64,000 bases of DNA from Nicotiana tabacum (lineage: Eukaryota; Streptophyta; Magnoliopsida; Solanales; Solanaceae): positions 28,006,042 through 28,070,041 of the forward strand of contig NC_134100.1 in the NCBI RefSeq assembly GCF_000715075.1. The letters are read 5' to 3'. The translations under genes were made by a program, and so were the position numbers. Positions 1-11,349 of this stretch are shown piece by piece (the stretch's first letter is position 1; each line of letters starts with the position of its first letter). Below the pieces are notes generated by a model, which was not told the origin of the DNA, made no database searches, and worked only from the letters and a program-made list of their open reading frames with translations.

Positions 1-1128
1 GTCCAAGTTTAAGTGTGCGGACCGTGTGCGGCCGCACTAAGAATTGTGCGGTCCGCACAATGAAATGAAGTGCGGCCGAATCCCACTTTTATGCGACCGC
101 AGAAGGCCCAGTTGACCGGTCAAGCTCAGAGTGTGGACCGCACACAGAATTATGCGGCCGCACAACCTCCGCAGGGGCATTTTTGTCAAATATTTTTTAG
201 CTTAGTATAAATAGAACTTTTTGTCATTTTTAGGTTAAGTTGTATCAGTATAGAGCACCTGAGCCATTTTTCTTTACTGTTTTGAGTAATATTATACTAG
301 ATTAGCTTCTAAACATTAGATTTTCTTTCCCTAATCAATTATTATGCATTCTATCTTAATTTCTTCTTTAATTTCTTCATTTTTTATGAGTAGCTAAATT
401 TTTAGCTAGGGTTGTGGCCCAACCCTAGTGTGGATACTTGATGGGTGTTTGATTTAGGGCTTGTTTGTGATTGAGTTAGTGATATTTAGCCTAGTTCTTG
501 CTAGAATCCAAGAATTAATGGTTGTAAACATTGATGCATGCCTAATTGACTTAGTTTCTACTTGAGAAAGTGAGACTAAGTCTAGGAAAATTTGGCTAAC
601 AAGAAATTGGGGTGAACTCAAGAAATTGATAGCTCCAATTAAAGGGTCAGATCTAGAGATAGTAAGACCAGACTTGAGCATATATCACTTGTTTTGCGCA
701 ATACCCATTTAGACTTGAGAAAGGCAAATTGGGCAAAATCACTCAAACTACCGAGAGGTATAGAGTGGGTAATTGCGTATGATTGCTATATTACAACCCC
801 GACCAATCAAACTTGCCCTAGAGTTTACAACTCGTTAGGTAACCACCTAGGTGGAAGTCACGACCCTAGATCTTTTATCATTTGAAAAATAATCAAAACC
901 AAAAATGTTATCTTCTAGTTTTATAATTGCAATCAATAGCTTAAAATAGCAGTAGAAACAACAAACAAGAATGTGGAAGCGTAATTTGAGGCACATCATA
1001 CAATTACACTATATATATACCTAATCCCAATTCTAACTCCTTATGGATTCGATCCCGACTTGCATTGAGTTTTTATTATTGCTTCGACCACTTCACTACC
1101 TATATTTGTGGTGTGAACTTGGGCGACA
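1..1128 (+). mobile_element. Athila/Tat-type LTR, 3' portion
   Basis: No coding potential. The stretch has LTR character: a GC-rich palindrome cluster (1-170), a TATA box at 206-214, a long AT-rich transcribed part, and a right end whose wording (a 'two-step' CTTGGGCGACA end after a TTTGTGGTGTGAAC phrase) is typical of plant Athila/Tat LTRs. No primer-binding site follows position 1128, so this is either a solo LTR or the 3' LTR of an element lying left of the window. Its left end is outside the window. Family assignment rests on recall of LTR style and on general similarity to the F LTR at 50707-52073. Confidence 0.6.
206..214 (+). promoter_or_regulatory. LTR TATA box
   Basis: TATAAATAG lies just downstream of the palindrome cluster. 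It is the likely core promoter of this LTR, placing U3 to its left and R/U5 to its right. Confidence 0.55.
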
Positions 1129-1508
1129 TTAATATCTTCCGTATGTATGTATATATGTTATGGGTAGGTCGGGGCCATGTTCCGATCACAGTACATCCAT
1201 CAGTAGGGGCTTGTAGACATATCCCGTCAGTTAGTGCAGTATGTTGGGCTTGTAGGCCTTGTATGCATATTTTGTTGGTTTGTCAGCTGTAATAGTTATG
1301 ACGGCCTTCTCGACCAAGTTTTATATTGACGTTTAGTCTGCGCTAGTTTCCGTTTAGTTTTATATTTTGCTTCACAAATTATTTTGCAATGTGGCCCCAT
1401 GGCCAAAGTATAATATTATATGTTCAGAATCCCTTAATCGCAAGTTGGTACACTAGGTTAGGTGAGACACCGGGTGCCGATTTCGCCCCCCAGGTTCGGG
1501 GCATAACA
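1129..1508 (+). mobile_element. Tekay/Del-type LTR, 3' end fragment
   Basis: Noncoding. The last 80 bases read like the end of Solanaceae Tekay/Del LTRs (a 'gggtgccgat...ggttcggggc...aca' phrase). The left side abuts the Athila/Tat-type LTR without a visible primer site. The right end directly abuts the broken hAT transposase, so this LTR either inserted there or marks a deletion junction. Confidence 0.5.
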
Positions 1509-2450
1509 CATTTGCTCTTTATGTGAGAGTCCTTTGTTTCATCAACTAATATCCCAAAGAAGTTACCATCCAAGTCTTTGATGATAACTTTAATTGTTTC
1601 TTTAGCACAAGCATCCATAATATCCTTTTGAGTTGCAGGACAAATCATCATATTATTTTTTGGAGCTTTGTGTAATCTTGCATTTCCCACATCTGAATGC
1701 TTATCCCCATAAAATTTCAAAAGTTCACGAAAAAGACCTTTACATTCGAAATCCTCACTCTCATCATAACCACGAAATTACAATCCATTTCTCAAGAGAA
1801 ATCTCACCACATCAACTGAGGTATTTTAGTGAATTCGGTGATCACTTTTTGCTTTCTCACTTTGCTTGTAAAAAGAAGATTGAATCGATTGTTCTTGATT
1901 TTTCAAATATTTCATCCTATTAAAACACTTATAATGGGTACTATTCACTTCACCAACATGTATTCTAAGTCTTTCCATATCTTTGCTCCAATCCTTAAAG
2001 CCATATTTTGTAAATGCATCTCTCCCATTACCATGACTTTCAAGTTCATTCTTAAATAAATAACAATACAAACAAAATGCAACATCAGCTTTTATGCTAT
2101 ATTCCAACCATTGAGAATATGAACCCTTAAACCAATCGAGATTAAATTGACGCATTTTGTTTCCAAACTTAGTTTTAGGGAAAGCATGATCACTCGGTTA
2201 ACAAGGTCCTTGCTGAATATAATGTCTCCTCACTTCATCTCGAACATTAGGGGCATACTAAAAAAATCGGTATTCTTTCTTTCGGATCTGAATTGGGAGA
2301 TCCCAACTCAAGAACACTATCAACATTTGAAGGAGGAGATGAAATTGTCTCTCTTTAGATTTTAGGACCGATATTGAAAATAACAGATGACCGACTACTA
2401 CAACTAGAATTCGATTGTCCAATGTCTAACTTAATCACAAATTTATCCAT
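1509..2450 (-). pseudogene. hAT-like transposase (TTF zinc finger + DUF4371 type), broken
   Basis: Read on the minus strand from about 2450 downwards, three pieces resemble plant 'zinc finger MYM-type protein 1-like' proteins, which are hAT-derived. First is an N-terminal stretch around 2390-2200 containing DLP and a run like APNVRDEVRRHYIQQGPC. Next is a TTF-type zinc-finger stretch (1826-2155) with FNLDWFKGSYSQWLEYSI and CLYCYLFK. Last is the start of a DUF4371-like domain (1509-1720) with KFYGDKHSDVGN, APKNN and GILVDETKD. The pieces are separated by stops and frameshifts, and the catalytic C-terminal part is missing: the reading ends where a Tekay LTR begins at 1508. It cannot encode a working transposase. 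Confidence 0.75.
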
Positions 2451-2499
2451 TTTGATGTTGAAGGATATAAGTTCTTACAAATTTAAATATCACTCATAA

Positions 2500-2645
2500 T
2501 CAAAATACATCTCATAATAAAATAGAGAAATCATACCCTTTCAAATTCATAATGAAATAGGAGAATCACGCCCTTCCATATAAAAAAATTAAGGGAATCA
2601 CACCCTTTGAAATTCATAATAAAATAGGGGAATCACACCCCTTTC
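2500..2645. repeat. short imperfect tandem repeat, about four units
   Basis: Units of roughly 35-45 bases share the phrase ATAATRAAATAG followed by GAATCAYRCCC. It lies directly upstream (minus sense) of the hAT transposase start. No coding potential. Confidence 0.6.
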
Positions 2646-4140
2646 GACTTAAATTAAAATAAAATAAAAACTTAATAATATTTTCGCAATCTGTGATACT
2701 TTTATCTTAGAGATCAAATAGATGTGTATCAGCCAGCTCCTAACTTGATTTTTATAGTGCAACTATATCAAAACATAATCCCGAAATTTTCATATTAAAG
2801 GACCTTTGTTAAGACAAAACAAAAAAAATGCTTCTTTAAGCAAATAGATCAGCTCAAATCCTCCCTCAAAGACAAGAGAAACTTAAATTAAAAAAAGGTA
2901 CTTATTAGATCAATATCAATAAACAACAACACTCTAATTTCAAACTAGCTAGCTAAATGATTCCCCTATACTTAAGGTATATATACTAGTACTAAATAAT
3001 AAAAAAAATACTAAATAATAAAAATGCTACATACATCAAAGGGTCTGCAAACATGATATATAACAACAAATCAACAAGATACACTTAAATTGGACCTTCC
3101 TTTTTTTGTCCCTATTCAGTTTTCATGGTGATACATATTAAAATTCAGATTTCATCTCTAGTTCAAACTTTAGAACTTTTCTTCTTCAATGTAAGCAATG
3201 AAAAATAAAACCAAATGCTAAAGAAAACTAAAGAATCAAAGCCGGAATTAATTTGAATAGTCAACAGTGCAATATTTACTGCTCAGATAATTCAAATGCA
3301 GATTCCTTTCCTCTCCGATGTCCTTTAAAACCCTCAAGTAGAAGACATGATTTCCTTCAAATTAGCAACACATAAGAGCCCCGCTCCAGAACTCCAGATG
3401 CATAGTAGTACAGCAAGAAGCCAAGAACAATACACATGGAAAGCTACTTCAACAATCATCTTATGGTCCGTCTAATTTTCACTAGATGCCAAACAACTTG
3501 TAATATGGTCTATCTAATTTTCATTAACTACAGATGCTAACTAAGAGAACAGAGGGAGAAATAAATCAAGCCAATCAATTAATGGGCAATCATTGCCATT
3601 TACCGTAACAGATTGAAACAAAAGAACCAAAGAATTCTTTTCAAAACTTGTAAATAAACTGAGTAAAACTTTACCACTTACCAGAAAATTATTCTTAATG
3701 CTTTGAATCTAACAATTTTGTTCACTTTTTCAACGTAAGAGACAAGGACAATAGTATATAGGAATCAGATGATTAGGTTTTCATGTTTTTGACTTTTGGG
3801 ATGAATTGAGATAAGTTTAGGGAATATTATATTTGGGGATAGCCGATGGGGAAATCGAGAATTGGGAATTGGTATTGCTTTAGTGACTAAAGAATAAAAA
3901 GAAAAGGTACATTAGTAGAAATAGAAAGAAAAGAAAAATTTAAACAAAAAATTTGGTAGGGATTCGATTTCTTGACCTTCGGTACAGGAAATAAGGGGCC
4001 AAAACCAATGCACCACTTCGCCTCTTTTGACCCTGGGTTCCATCAAAATATCTATATGTATTTTTTTCAAATTTTGTACATCATATATATACTTTAACCT
4101 GAGGACCACGGGTTCACGTGAACCATATTTTACACAATAG
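2646..4140 (-). other. noncoding 5' part of the hAT-like element (probable)
   Basis: AT-rich DNA without a convincing ORF between the broken transposase and a hAT-type terminus at 4141-4151. The part nearest the terminus (3900-4140) resembles a common Solanaceae repeat that starts with a CAGGGGC-type end. I read the whole as 5' flanking or intron sequence of one hAT element; this link is inference. Confidence 0.4.
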
Positions 4141-4151
4141 ATCTGCCCCTG
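4141..4151 (-). repeat. probable hAT terminal inverted repeat
   Basis: On the minus strand the sequence begins CAGGGGCAGAT, matching the CAGNGGCGGA-like ends of plant hAT elements. The partner terminus is not in the window because the other end of the element was lost at 1508. Confidence 0.5.
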
Positions 4152-4196
4152 GAGGCGTGCAAGTAGGAGTAGCAGCAAGGCGAGGCAGTAAAGCCC

Positions 4197-5043
4197 CGTC
4201 ACGATCCAAAATCCCAACTAATGGGATTGTAATAGCGTCTAACACTATTTGTAAGGGAAGACAACACTTAGCAAATAATGAAGGTATGCAAAACACATGA
4301 TACTATAAATAAAGGATAGAATTCAGAAGAATTAGATCAAGTCTGAAACCCCTAACCACCACAAATCTCCCAAAAACTGGAGTCACTAAGTACATGAGTG
4401 TCTACAGATTTAACAAAATACAAAGTTTCGAGTAACAGTAAAAAAATAAATAGTAATAAGACTATAAGACAGAAGCTCTAAGGCCTACGGACGAGAGTGC
4501 AACACTACCTCGGGTCTCCTCCACCAGCTAGTTAGTCTGCCCTCTAAGTGCCACCGGAACCAATACTAAGATTTGCACAAGAAGCACAAAAGTATATTAT
4601 GAGTATAACCGACCCATGTACTACGTATAGTATCGAGACTAACCCAGACGAGGTAGTAACGAGGCCAAGACAAGACACTTACATAAAGGCATGTGAAGTT
4701 AAGTAACGATAAAGAACAAGATGAGATAACAAGTAAATTATCAAGTAAAATGACAAAGATAATTATACATGTGAGAGAGATAACAAGCATAAAAGTAGGA
4801 GATAAAGAACGAGAAATAAAGGAAGATACGATTAAAGTAAACCACAATTTATGCTTCCACAAGCAACTCCAAACAAGCCTTTTAAAGATAACCACGAAGT
4901 AACATAGCCAAGTCCTCAATCTATATAGTAAAATATAGAACACACAATACCAACAAATGGCATGACATCACCCTTTGTGCTTTTGCTCTCATTCTCACAA
5001 GCATAGTATAATAGCAAGCACGAAAACACCCTTCGTGCATATT
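4197..5043 (-). mobile_element. Tekay element D, distal half of 3' LTR
   Basis: On the minus strand this ends with GGATCGTGAC, close to the GTCGTGACA ends of Tekay/Del LTRs. It is the continuation of the LTR half at 40868-41750. The two halves were separated by insertion of element A, as shown by the ATATT copies at 5039-5043 and 40868-40872. About 45 bases (4152-4196) separate it from the hAT terminus. Confidence 0.75.
5039..5043. repeat. target-site duplication of element A (left copy)
   Basis: ATATT, matched exactly by 40868-40872 on the far side of element A. Confidence 0.85.
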
Positions 5044-6888
5044 TGTCACACCTCCTTTTTGCGCGCCTACCCCGAAGGATAAATGCGTGAGGGAGTTTTT
5101 CCAATTTAAGTGACAATATTCGAAATGAGATTATTTATTTAATTCAGAGTCGCCACTTGGGAAATGTTTGGCTTTTGGTGTCCCAAGTCACTGGTTTATC
5201 TTGAATCCCAATTCGAGGAAAATATTTGACTTTCCAAATGAAGTCTGCGAACCAGAAATTCTAAGTAAGGAATTCTGTTGACCCGAGGGAAGGTGTTAGG
5301 CACCCCCGAATCCCGTGGTTCTAGCACGGTCGCTTAAATTGTTGTAATGGCTAAATATCTGATTTTTATACATGTTATAACTTGTGTGCTTTTATTAAGT
5401 TTAAACCGCTTTTATTATTATTTTTTAATAGAATTGCAACATCGTGAAAATGCATCTCGATCCACGTCACAATCAATGCACTCGTGGTTGTTAATACGTT
5501 CCGACTCCGTTGAGATTTGGATTTGGGTCACATAAATGCACACCCGAATTTAAGAATGTAATTTAATTAAAATCACATCTAAAGAGTGTAACGCGTTATT
5601 ATCTTTGGGGAACGCCGTGAAGTTCGCTAAATGGCCACTCCGAAATCTAAGTAATTATTAACATCTATTGAGGGCCCCGCAGTTTGTGCGTCTTTATTTG
5701 GCGAGGCTCGCCTCATTTATTTTAAGGATATCCTAAAGTGACTACATTTCTATTAAATTCGTTTCTAAAATAAAAGAGAAAAAGTCCTAATTAGTTACAT
5801 GCTTAAAAAAAGGCGTAACATATTAAATGCTAGATTAAGACAAATGTTAACGGAAAGGAATATTACCAAAATTGAAATTATAAATAAACTACGGAATCGA
5901 TAAATAATATGTTCAAAAGAAACTAATTATCCTATAACTAGATTAAACTTGCATTGTTAGATGACTTGAACCGTTGGAATTAATTATTTACGACTATTTG
6001 AAACTAGAATCAATCTTAATTACTAATGCATATTCGAAAGTTTATTAAATTCAAACGTTAACTCGTCTTGTTTGAACTCAAATCATGCCATAATGCCTAA
6101 TTCACGAAATTAATTTAAATTCATACTTTAACTAAATTTAGCTACATGTTCACGATTAACCTACTGTTGACAATATTAAAACCTTCAAGCTAGTGAACTA
6201 ACCAGTTTTACCAAGCTGATTCACTAAAGACCAACTTATGTTATTTTCCTCTTACTCCAATTGTTAAACAGTTTGACAGTAATGAGCATGCTTAAACATA
6301 TACTACCTAATAACCAAACTAAAACAGAGTATTATTTAATACATCACTACAAGATGCCTAGTTATGCAAAGCAACCGAAATTTACAGAATAATAATACAT
6401 GAGATAACCTAAACACAATCAGTAAAAGAGACAAAGAAAAAAAAAGCTAAATTAAAACTTCAAAGTTCCATTCTTCATATGTATTCATGCTTTCACATTT
6501 CAGCTTACAATATCGATAAGGTTACGGCCATGTACCTGGTATTGGAAGTAAAAGAAGAGGAAGATCAGTAGAAGCGGCAGTAGTGTAAATACACAGCAAC
6601 AACAGGTTTAGCAACAACAAAACCAGTAACGACCAGTAGAATAACCCAGTAACAGATTGAAAACCAACAGTACCAGAATGCAATCACAGTCAAAGCAGAA
6701 GAGAGACGGATACAAGACGCAGTAGTTTACTGATTTTTGAATAACACTCAAGGAAAAGCAGCCTGAAATTATTCAAGTAAAAGTTAGCTTGTTTTTCTCT
6801 TTTTGCTCTCAAATTCTGATTTCTCAAAATTCAGTCAACTCTCTCAACTTTTTCCTCTATCCTCCTCCTACACTGTGTAAAAATGACT

Positions 6889-6897
6889 CTATTTATA
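6889..6897 (-). promoter_or_regulatory. LTR TATA box of element A (3' LTR copy)
   Basis: TATAAATAG on the minus strand, identical in the 5' LTR at 38812-38820. It is the likely core promoter, leaving about 1.85 kb of R/U5 in the transcript. Confidence 0.6.
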
Positions 6898-6944
6898 ACC
6901 AAGACTCTTGTCTTGAACCACTAACCCGAAATATTTCCATAATT

Positions 6945-7150
6945 ACATGCCTTGCCCCCACTACTTAATGTTTTTTCTTATTTAATTCCCTTGTTCCTCA
7001 TGCCTACATGTTTTGTCCCCCACTATATTAAACAAATACATTATTCCCATTGTCCCCCACTATATTAAATAAATGCATTATTTCCACTCCATTATGTCTT
7101 GTCCCCCACCATATTAAACAATGTATTAACCCCCCACTACCCCATGTCTT
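6945..7150 (-). repeat. minisatellite inside element A LTR
   Basis: Imperfect units of about 50 bases share CTTGTCCCCCACTATATTAA (plus-strand wording). The equivalent part of the 5' LTR (about 38880-39075) has a different arrangement of units, so the two LTRs differ here by unit gain or loss. Confidence 0.6.
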
Positions 7151-8180
7151 GCCCCAACCATGTACTATTGTAATATTATTAATGCCTAGTGGACGGAGCA
7201 CTCAAAATTAAGGCTCGTTTCCCATTTTACCCCTGAAACAATTTGAAATTACCATAACACCCCCATCAACTATATCCAAATCCTAATCAATAAATCGATT
7301 ACAACAGCTATAACCAATTCCTAATCAAATTTCATCAACAAATTTAAGCTAGAAACTCAGATTATGTCAAATATCATCAAAACAAAGACTAAGGATTCAG
7401 GGAACCAAACCATATGATGAACAATAAAGAAACAACTGAAATCATTTTGACTGAACAACATTTTTAACAACAAACATACTTTCAGATTCAATAACAGTAA
7501 CAAACTGAACATAACAAACAAGTAGATTCAAATCACTAAACTCAATGATCAATTGAACTTCAAATTAAATCTAACAACATTACAACCAAGATAAAGGATT
7601 CAAGTGACTAACACACTTCTATATTAAAACTAAACAAGAACAAATGAATAAAAACAAACTGAAGAAATAATCAAGAAATGACAAACAAACGAACAAGAAA
7701 AGAATCAAACATATACTGATTTCAGATCCGAGAATATCAAACAAAATACGGACAGAACTGAAACTTAAACCAACTAACCAGATCGGAACAACGATGAACT
7801 CGAACGGAAACAAATCTGCCCGGAAATAATTATCGCACCAAAATAACTCGACGACGAAGACGACCACGAAGAAGCAGCTAAACGTAGCAGAATGCAGCAG
7901 AAATAACGGGCCTGACTGTTGCTGCGTCGCTGAGCCGGAGCTCGACGAACTGAGCTCGAGCTGGGGTTGTCGCTGCTTGCTCGTTCATGGCTGCTCGGAG
8001 ATGACGCAGTGGGGTGTTTGGCGATGAGGTGAAGACGAAGCAGTGGCAGCAGGTGGTTGTTGTTCGCTGGACGAAGCAGGAGCTGATGGGGTTCGTTTGG
8101 ACGTGAGCTGAGTGGAGGATTGTGGTCATTTGGTTTCGATGGGAATGGGGTTGTCGTTGGTTCGAAGAAAATGGAGGATG

Positions 8181-8185
8181 GCAGC
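8181..8185. repeat. target-site duplication of element C (left copy)
   Basis: GCAGC, repeated at 11247-11251. The uninterrupted site is visible in the 5' LTR of element A near 40090. Confidence 0.9.
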
Positions 8186-9516
8186 TGTTAGACCCCTGAC
8201 AAAGCTGATCGGCAAGCGGCACGACAGTGGCGAGGATTTTGGCATGATGGCCTTGCCATTGGCCTATGTGCCGGGAAAAATCAACATGCAAGACAATGCG
8301 GGGGTGTTGTCAATGGCAACAAGCTGTTGCTAAGGCAAGTGAGACGGACTACACTTGCATTTGAGGGCTAAAGTGTGACGGTCTACACTAAAGCAAGGGT
8401 GGGCTGCGTACAAGCAAGGCCAAGACCTTGACGGAACTAGGCGGGCTGAATGGGAGCTTGACAAGGCTAAACGGGAAAGACCTCGGCGCTAAAGTGAGGC
8501 AGCTTAGTGCCAAGGCATTGGCATTGGCAATGTGATGTTGCCATGACTTAGGTGAGCGGGCTGGCACCTAAGTTAATTGTGGGCAAACGACTTGGCAAAG
8601 GGAAGGGTATCAAGGCTTGGTGACTTAATGCTAAAATCAACATTGACAATGGGCATACTTGATCAAGTAAGGGCGACTTGACAAGAACAATCAACTGTGA
8701 CAACAGGCAGTGTGCGACAAACAAGTTCGTGGCAATGTCAAGGAAATTTATAGCACAACGCAGCTGGATATAATGGCGTTGGAGCTTGGCACAATGCAGC
8801 TGGATATAATGTCATTGAGCCGGTCCAAGACTAGACACGAAATTGGGCAGCAACTGGCCAGGAAAATGCGCACATGGGGTGCACATGATGCAGTTGGGCG
8901 GTTACAACCCATGTCCAGGAGTTGCTGATTAAATGGCTGAGTCTTTGCACGTTTTTGGGGCATGTTAGAGACATGTTCCCCACGTTTTGATCATGGGTAT
9001 CATTTCCTATCAGTTGGGGGATGTCAACTGAACATAGGAAACACTTTTGGGCTGACTGCACTATATATATGTGTGTTAACAGCCTTAAAAACGGGATAAG
9101 TACCTAGGGAGGGAAATGTCTGAAAGATAGGCATAGGGTTGTCTATTTTATGGCTTGAGCATGGCAAAATATGTGCCATTGCCTTGCCAAACGAGTGGCA
9201 GTACGAGTAGCCTTAGGCAGGGGCTTTTATAGGGCAGATTCGTGCAAGTGTAGGCCATTTTTGTGAGTTGGTGCCTGCCAAGGGTGGCAGCACCTTGCCT
9301 AACTCGAGATTTTCCTTTGTAATTGATTTATTATAAAAAGTTGGGAAAGGGTTCCCGTAAATCTGTGTTTCCTTTGTTTATTTATGTTACCTTAAATTGA
9401 TTCTAAGTGTTAAACCTCGAAAGCGAACGAAAATTGGGTAAGGCTGAGGTCAAGTGGGGACTTGACTGCCGCACATCGGACAGCATTTTCGGCGGACAGA
9501 AAACGCCCGTGTGACA
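8186..9516 (+). repeat. Element C 5' LTR
   Basis: 1331 bp, the same length as the 3' copy, with scattered single-base differences. It carries a TATA-like run at 9061-9070. Confidence 0.9.
9061..9070 (+). promoter_or_regulatory. TATA-like box in element C LTR
   Basis: CTATATATAT. The 3' LTR counterpart (10791-10800) reads CTACATATAT, so one copy has drifted. Confidence 0.45.
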
Positions 9517-9518
9517 AT

Positions 9519-9530
9519 TGGTATCAGAGC
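9519..9530 (+). other. Element C primer-binding site
   Basis: TGGTATCAGAGC two bases after the LTR. It is complementary to the 3' end of plant initiator Met-tRNA, the commonest primer in plant LTR elements. Confidence 0.85.
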
Positions 9531-9876
9531 AGGCCAGGTTTGGTTTGGTTTGGTTCGTGATGAGGTCGAGATGGCCATGGACAAGATTACAAGGCAGTGG
9601 GTCAGTGTGCTTGTTCGTGGAAGGGACTGTCTTGACTTAGAAATTCAGAAAAGGCAAGGAAGGCAGTGATGCAGAATTTTCGAGTTTGAGGGTGCCAAAA
9701 ATCAGTGTGGGTTCTTACAAATCAGTCAGTTGGCGTGCTGGTTTTGCTGTGGGAACGACGGACAAGAAATGCAATGAGAAAACTAAAACGTTGCACTTGA
9801 GGGCAAGGACAACGTAATTCTCAAAAGGGTGCTGAACTTGTGATGTCTTTGCAAATGGCAGCATGTGTTGGAATCT

Positions 9877-9896
9877 ATTCGACGAGGGCGTCGAAT
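9877..9896 (+). repeat. perfect hairpin before element C 3' LTR
   Basis: ATTCGACG and CGTCGAAT are perfect 8-base arms around AGGG, 20 bases upstream of the 3' LTR and next to the presumed polypurine region. Confidence 0.7.
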
Positions 9897-9915
9897 TCAA
9901 CTGGTTGGGGTGGTT

Positions 9916-11246
9916 TGTTAGACCCCTGACAAAGCTGATCGGCAAAAGGCACGACAGTGGCGAGGATTTTTGCATGATGGCCTTGCCATTGGCCTATGTG
10001 CCGGGGAAAATCAACATGCAAGACAATGCGGGGTTGTTGTCAATGGCAACAAGTTGTTGCTAAGACAAGTGAGACGGACTACACTTGTATTTGAGGGATA
10101 AAGTGTGACGGACTACACTAAAGCAAGAGTGGGCTGCGTACAAGCAAGGCCAAGACCTTGACGGAACTAGGCGGGCTGAATGGGAGCTTGACAAGGCTAA
10201 ACGGGAAAGACCTCGGCGCTAAAGTGAGGCAGCTTAGTGCCAAGGCATTGGCATTGGCAATGTGATGTTGCCATGACTTAGGTGAGCGGGCTGGCACCTA
10301 AGTTAATTGTGGGCAAACGACTTGGCAAAGGGAAGGGCATCAAGGCTTGGTGACTTGATGCTAAAATCAGCATTGACAATGGGCAGACTTGATCAAGTAG
10401 GGGCGACTTGACAAGAACAATCAACTGTGACTGTAGGCGGCGTGCGGCAAACAAGTTCGTGGCAATGTCAAGGAAATTTATAGCACAACGCAGCTGGATA
10501 TAATGGCGTTGGAGCTTGGCACAATGCAGCTGGATATAATGGCATTGAGCCGGTCCAAGACTAGACACGAAATTGGGCAGCAGCTGGCCAAGAAAATGCG
10601 CACATGGGGTGCACATGATGCAGTTGGGCAGTTACAATCCATGTCCAGGAGTTGCTGATTAAATGGCTGAGTCTTTGCACGTTTTTGGGGCATGTTAGAG
10701 ACATGTTCCCCACGTTTTGATCATGGGGATCATTTCCTATCAGTTGGGGGATGTCAACTGAACATAGGAAACACTTTTGGGCTGACTACACTACATATAT
10801 GTGTGTTAGCAGCCTTAAAAACGGGCTAAGTACCTAGGGAGGGAAATGTCTGAAAGATAGGCATAGGGTTGTCTATTTTATGGCTTGAGCATGGCAAAAT
10901 ATGTGCCATTGCCTTGCCAAACGAGTGGCAGCACGAGTAGCCTTAGGCAGGGGCTTTTATAGGGCGGATTCGTGCAAGTGTAGGCCATTTTTGTGAGTTG
11001 GTGCCTGCCAAGGGTGGCAGCACCTTGCCTAACTCGAGATTTTCCTTTGTAATTGATTTATTATAAAAGGTTGGGAAAGGGTTCCCGTAAATCTGTGTTG
11101 CCTTTGTTTATTTATGTTACCTTAAATTGATTCTAAGTGTTAAACCTCGAAAGCGAACGAAAATTGGGTAAGGCTGAGGTCAAGTGGGGACTTGACTGCC
11201 GCACATCGGGCAGCATTTTCGGCGGACAGAAAACGCCCGTGTGACA
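9916..11246 (+). repeat. Element C 3' LTR
   Basis: Direct repeat of 8186-9516, 1331 bp. Ends TGTGACA and is followed by the GCAGC duplication. Confidence 0.9.
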
Positions 11247-11251
11247 GCAGC

Positions 11252-11349
11252 CATGGTGGACTTTCATGGCTGAACGTAGCGATGGGGCTGGGTTGTTGGT
11301 GGACGATGGTGGACTGCTGTGTGTACGTGTGTGCGTTGGAAGGAGGAGG
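11252..11349 (-). repeat. Element A 3' LTR, piece 2
   Basis: 98 bases between the insertions of C and B. They match the 5' LTR of A around 40096-40193. Confidence 0.85.
11345..11349. repeat. target-site duplication of element B (left copy)
   Basis: GGAGG, repeated at 28261-28265. The intact site is seen in the 5' LTR of A near 40190. Confidence 0.9.

Larger units (their letters stand above)
5044..8185 (-). repeat. Element A 3' LTR, piece 1 (U5/R/part of U3)
   Basis: This matches 36965-40107 of the 5' LTR nearly base for base. It includes a minus-strand TATA box (6889-6897) and a candidate splice donor on the minus strand at 6534-6535. Short ORFs here are not conserved coding regions. The right end is interrupted by element C. 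Confidence 0.9.
8186..11246 (+). mobile_element. Element C: compact nonautonomous LTR retrotransposon
   Basis: Two direct repeats of 1331 bp (8186-9516 and 9916-11246) start TGTTAGACCC and end CGTGTGACA. They flank only 399 bp. The element is bordered by a GCAGC duplication, has a Met-tRNA-type primer-binding site directly after the first LTR, and a G/T-rich tract before the second. There is no gag or pol. The interior's longest ATG-led ORF near the primer site is about 32 codons (MAMDKITRQW start) and is not recognised. Superfamily cannot be decided without enzymes. It resembles an outsized TRIM or a very small LARD. Confidence 0.9.

Noticed and set aside
3912..4217. 101-codon minus ORF with a hydrophobic start
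   Set aside because: It spans the hAT terminus and the D LTR end, two unrelated sequences. Open by chance.
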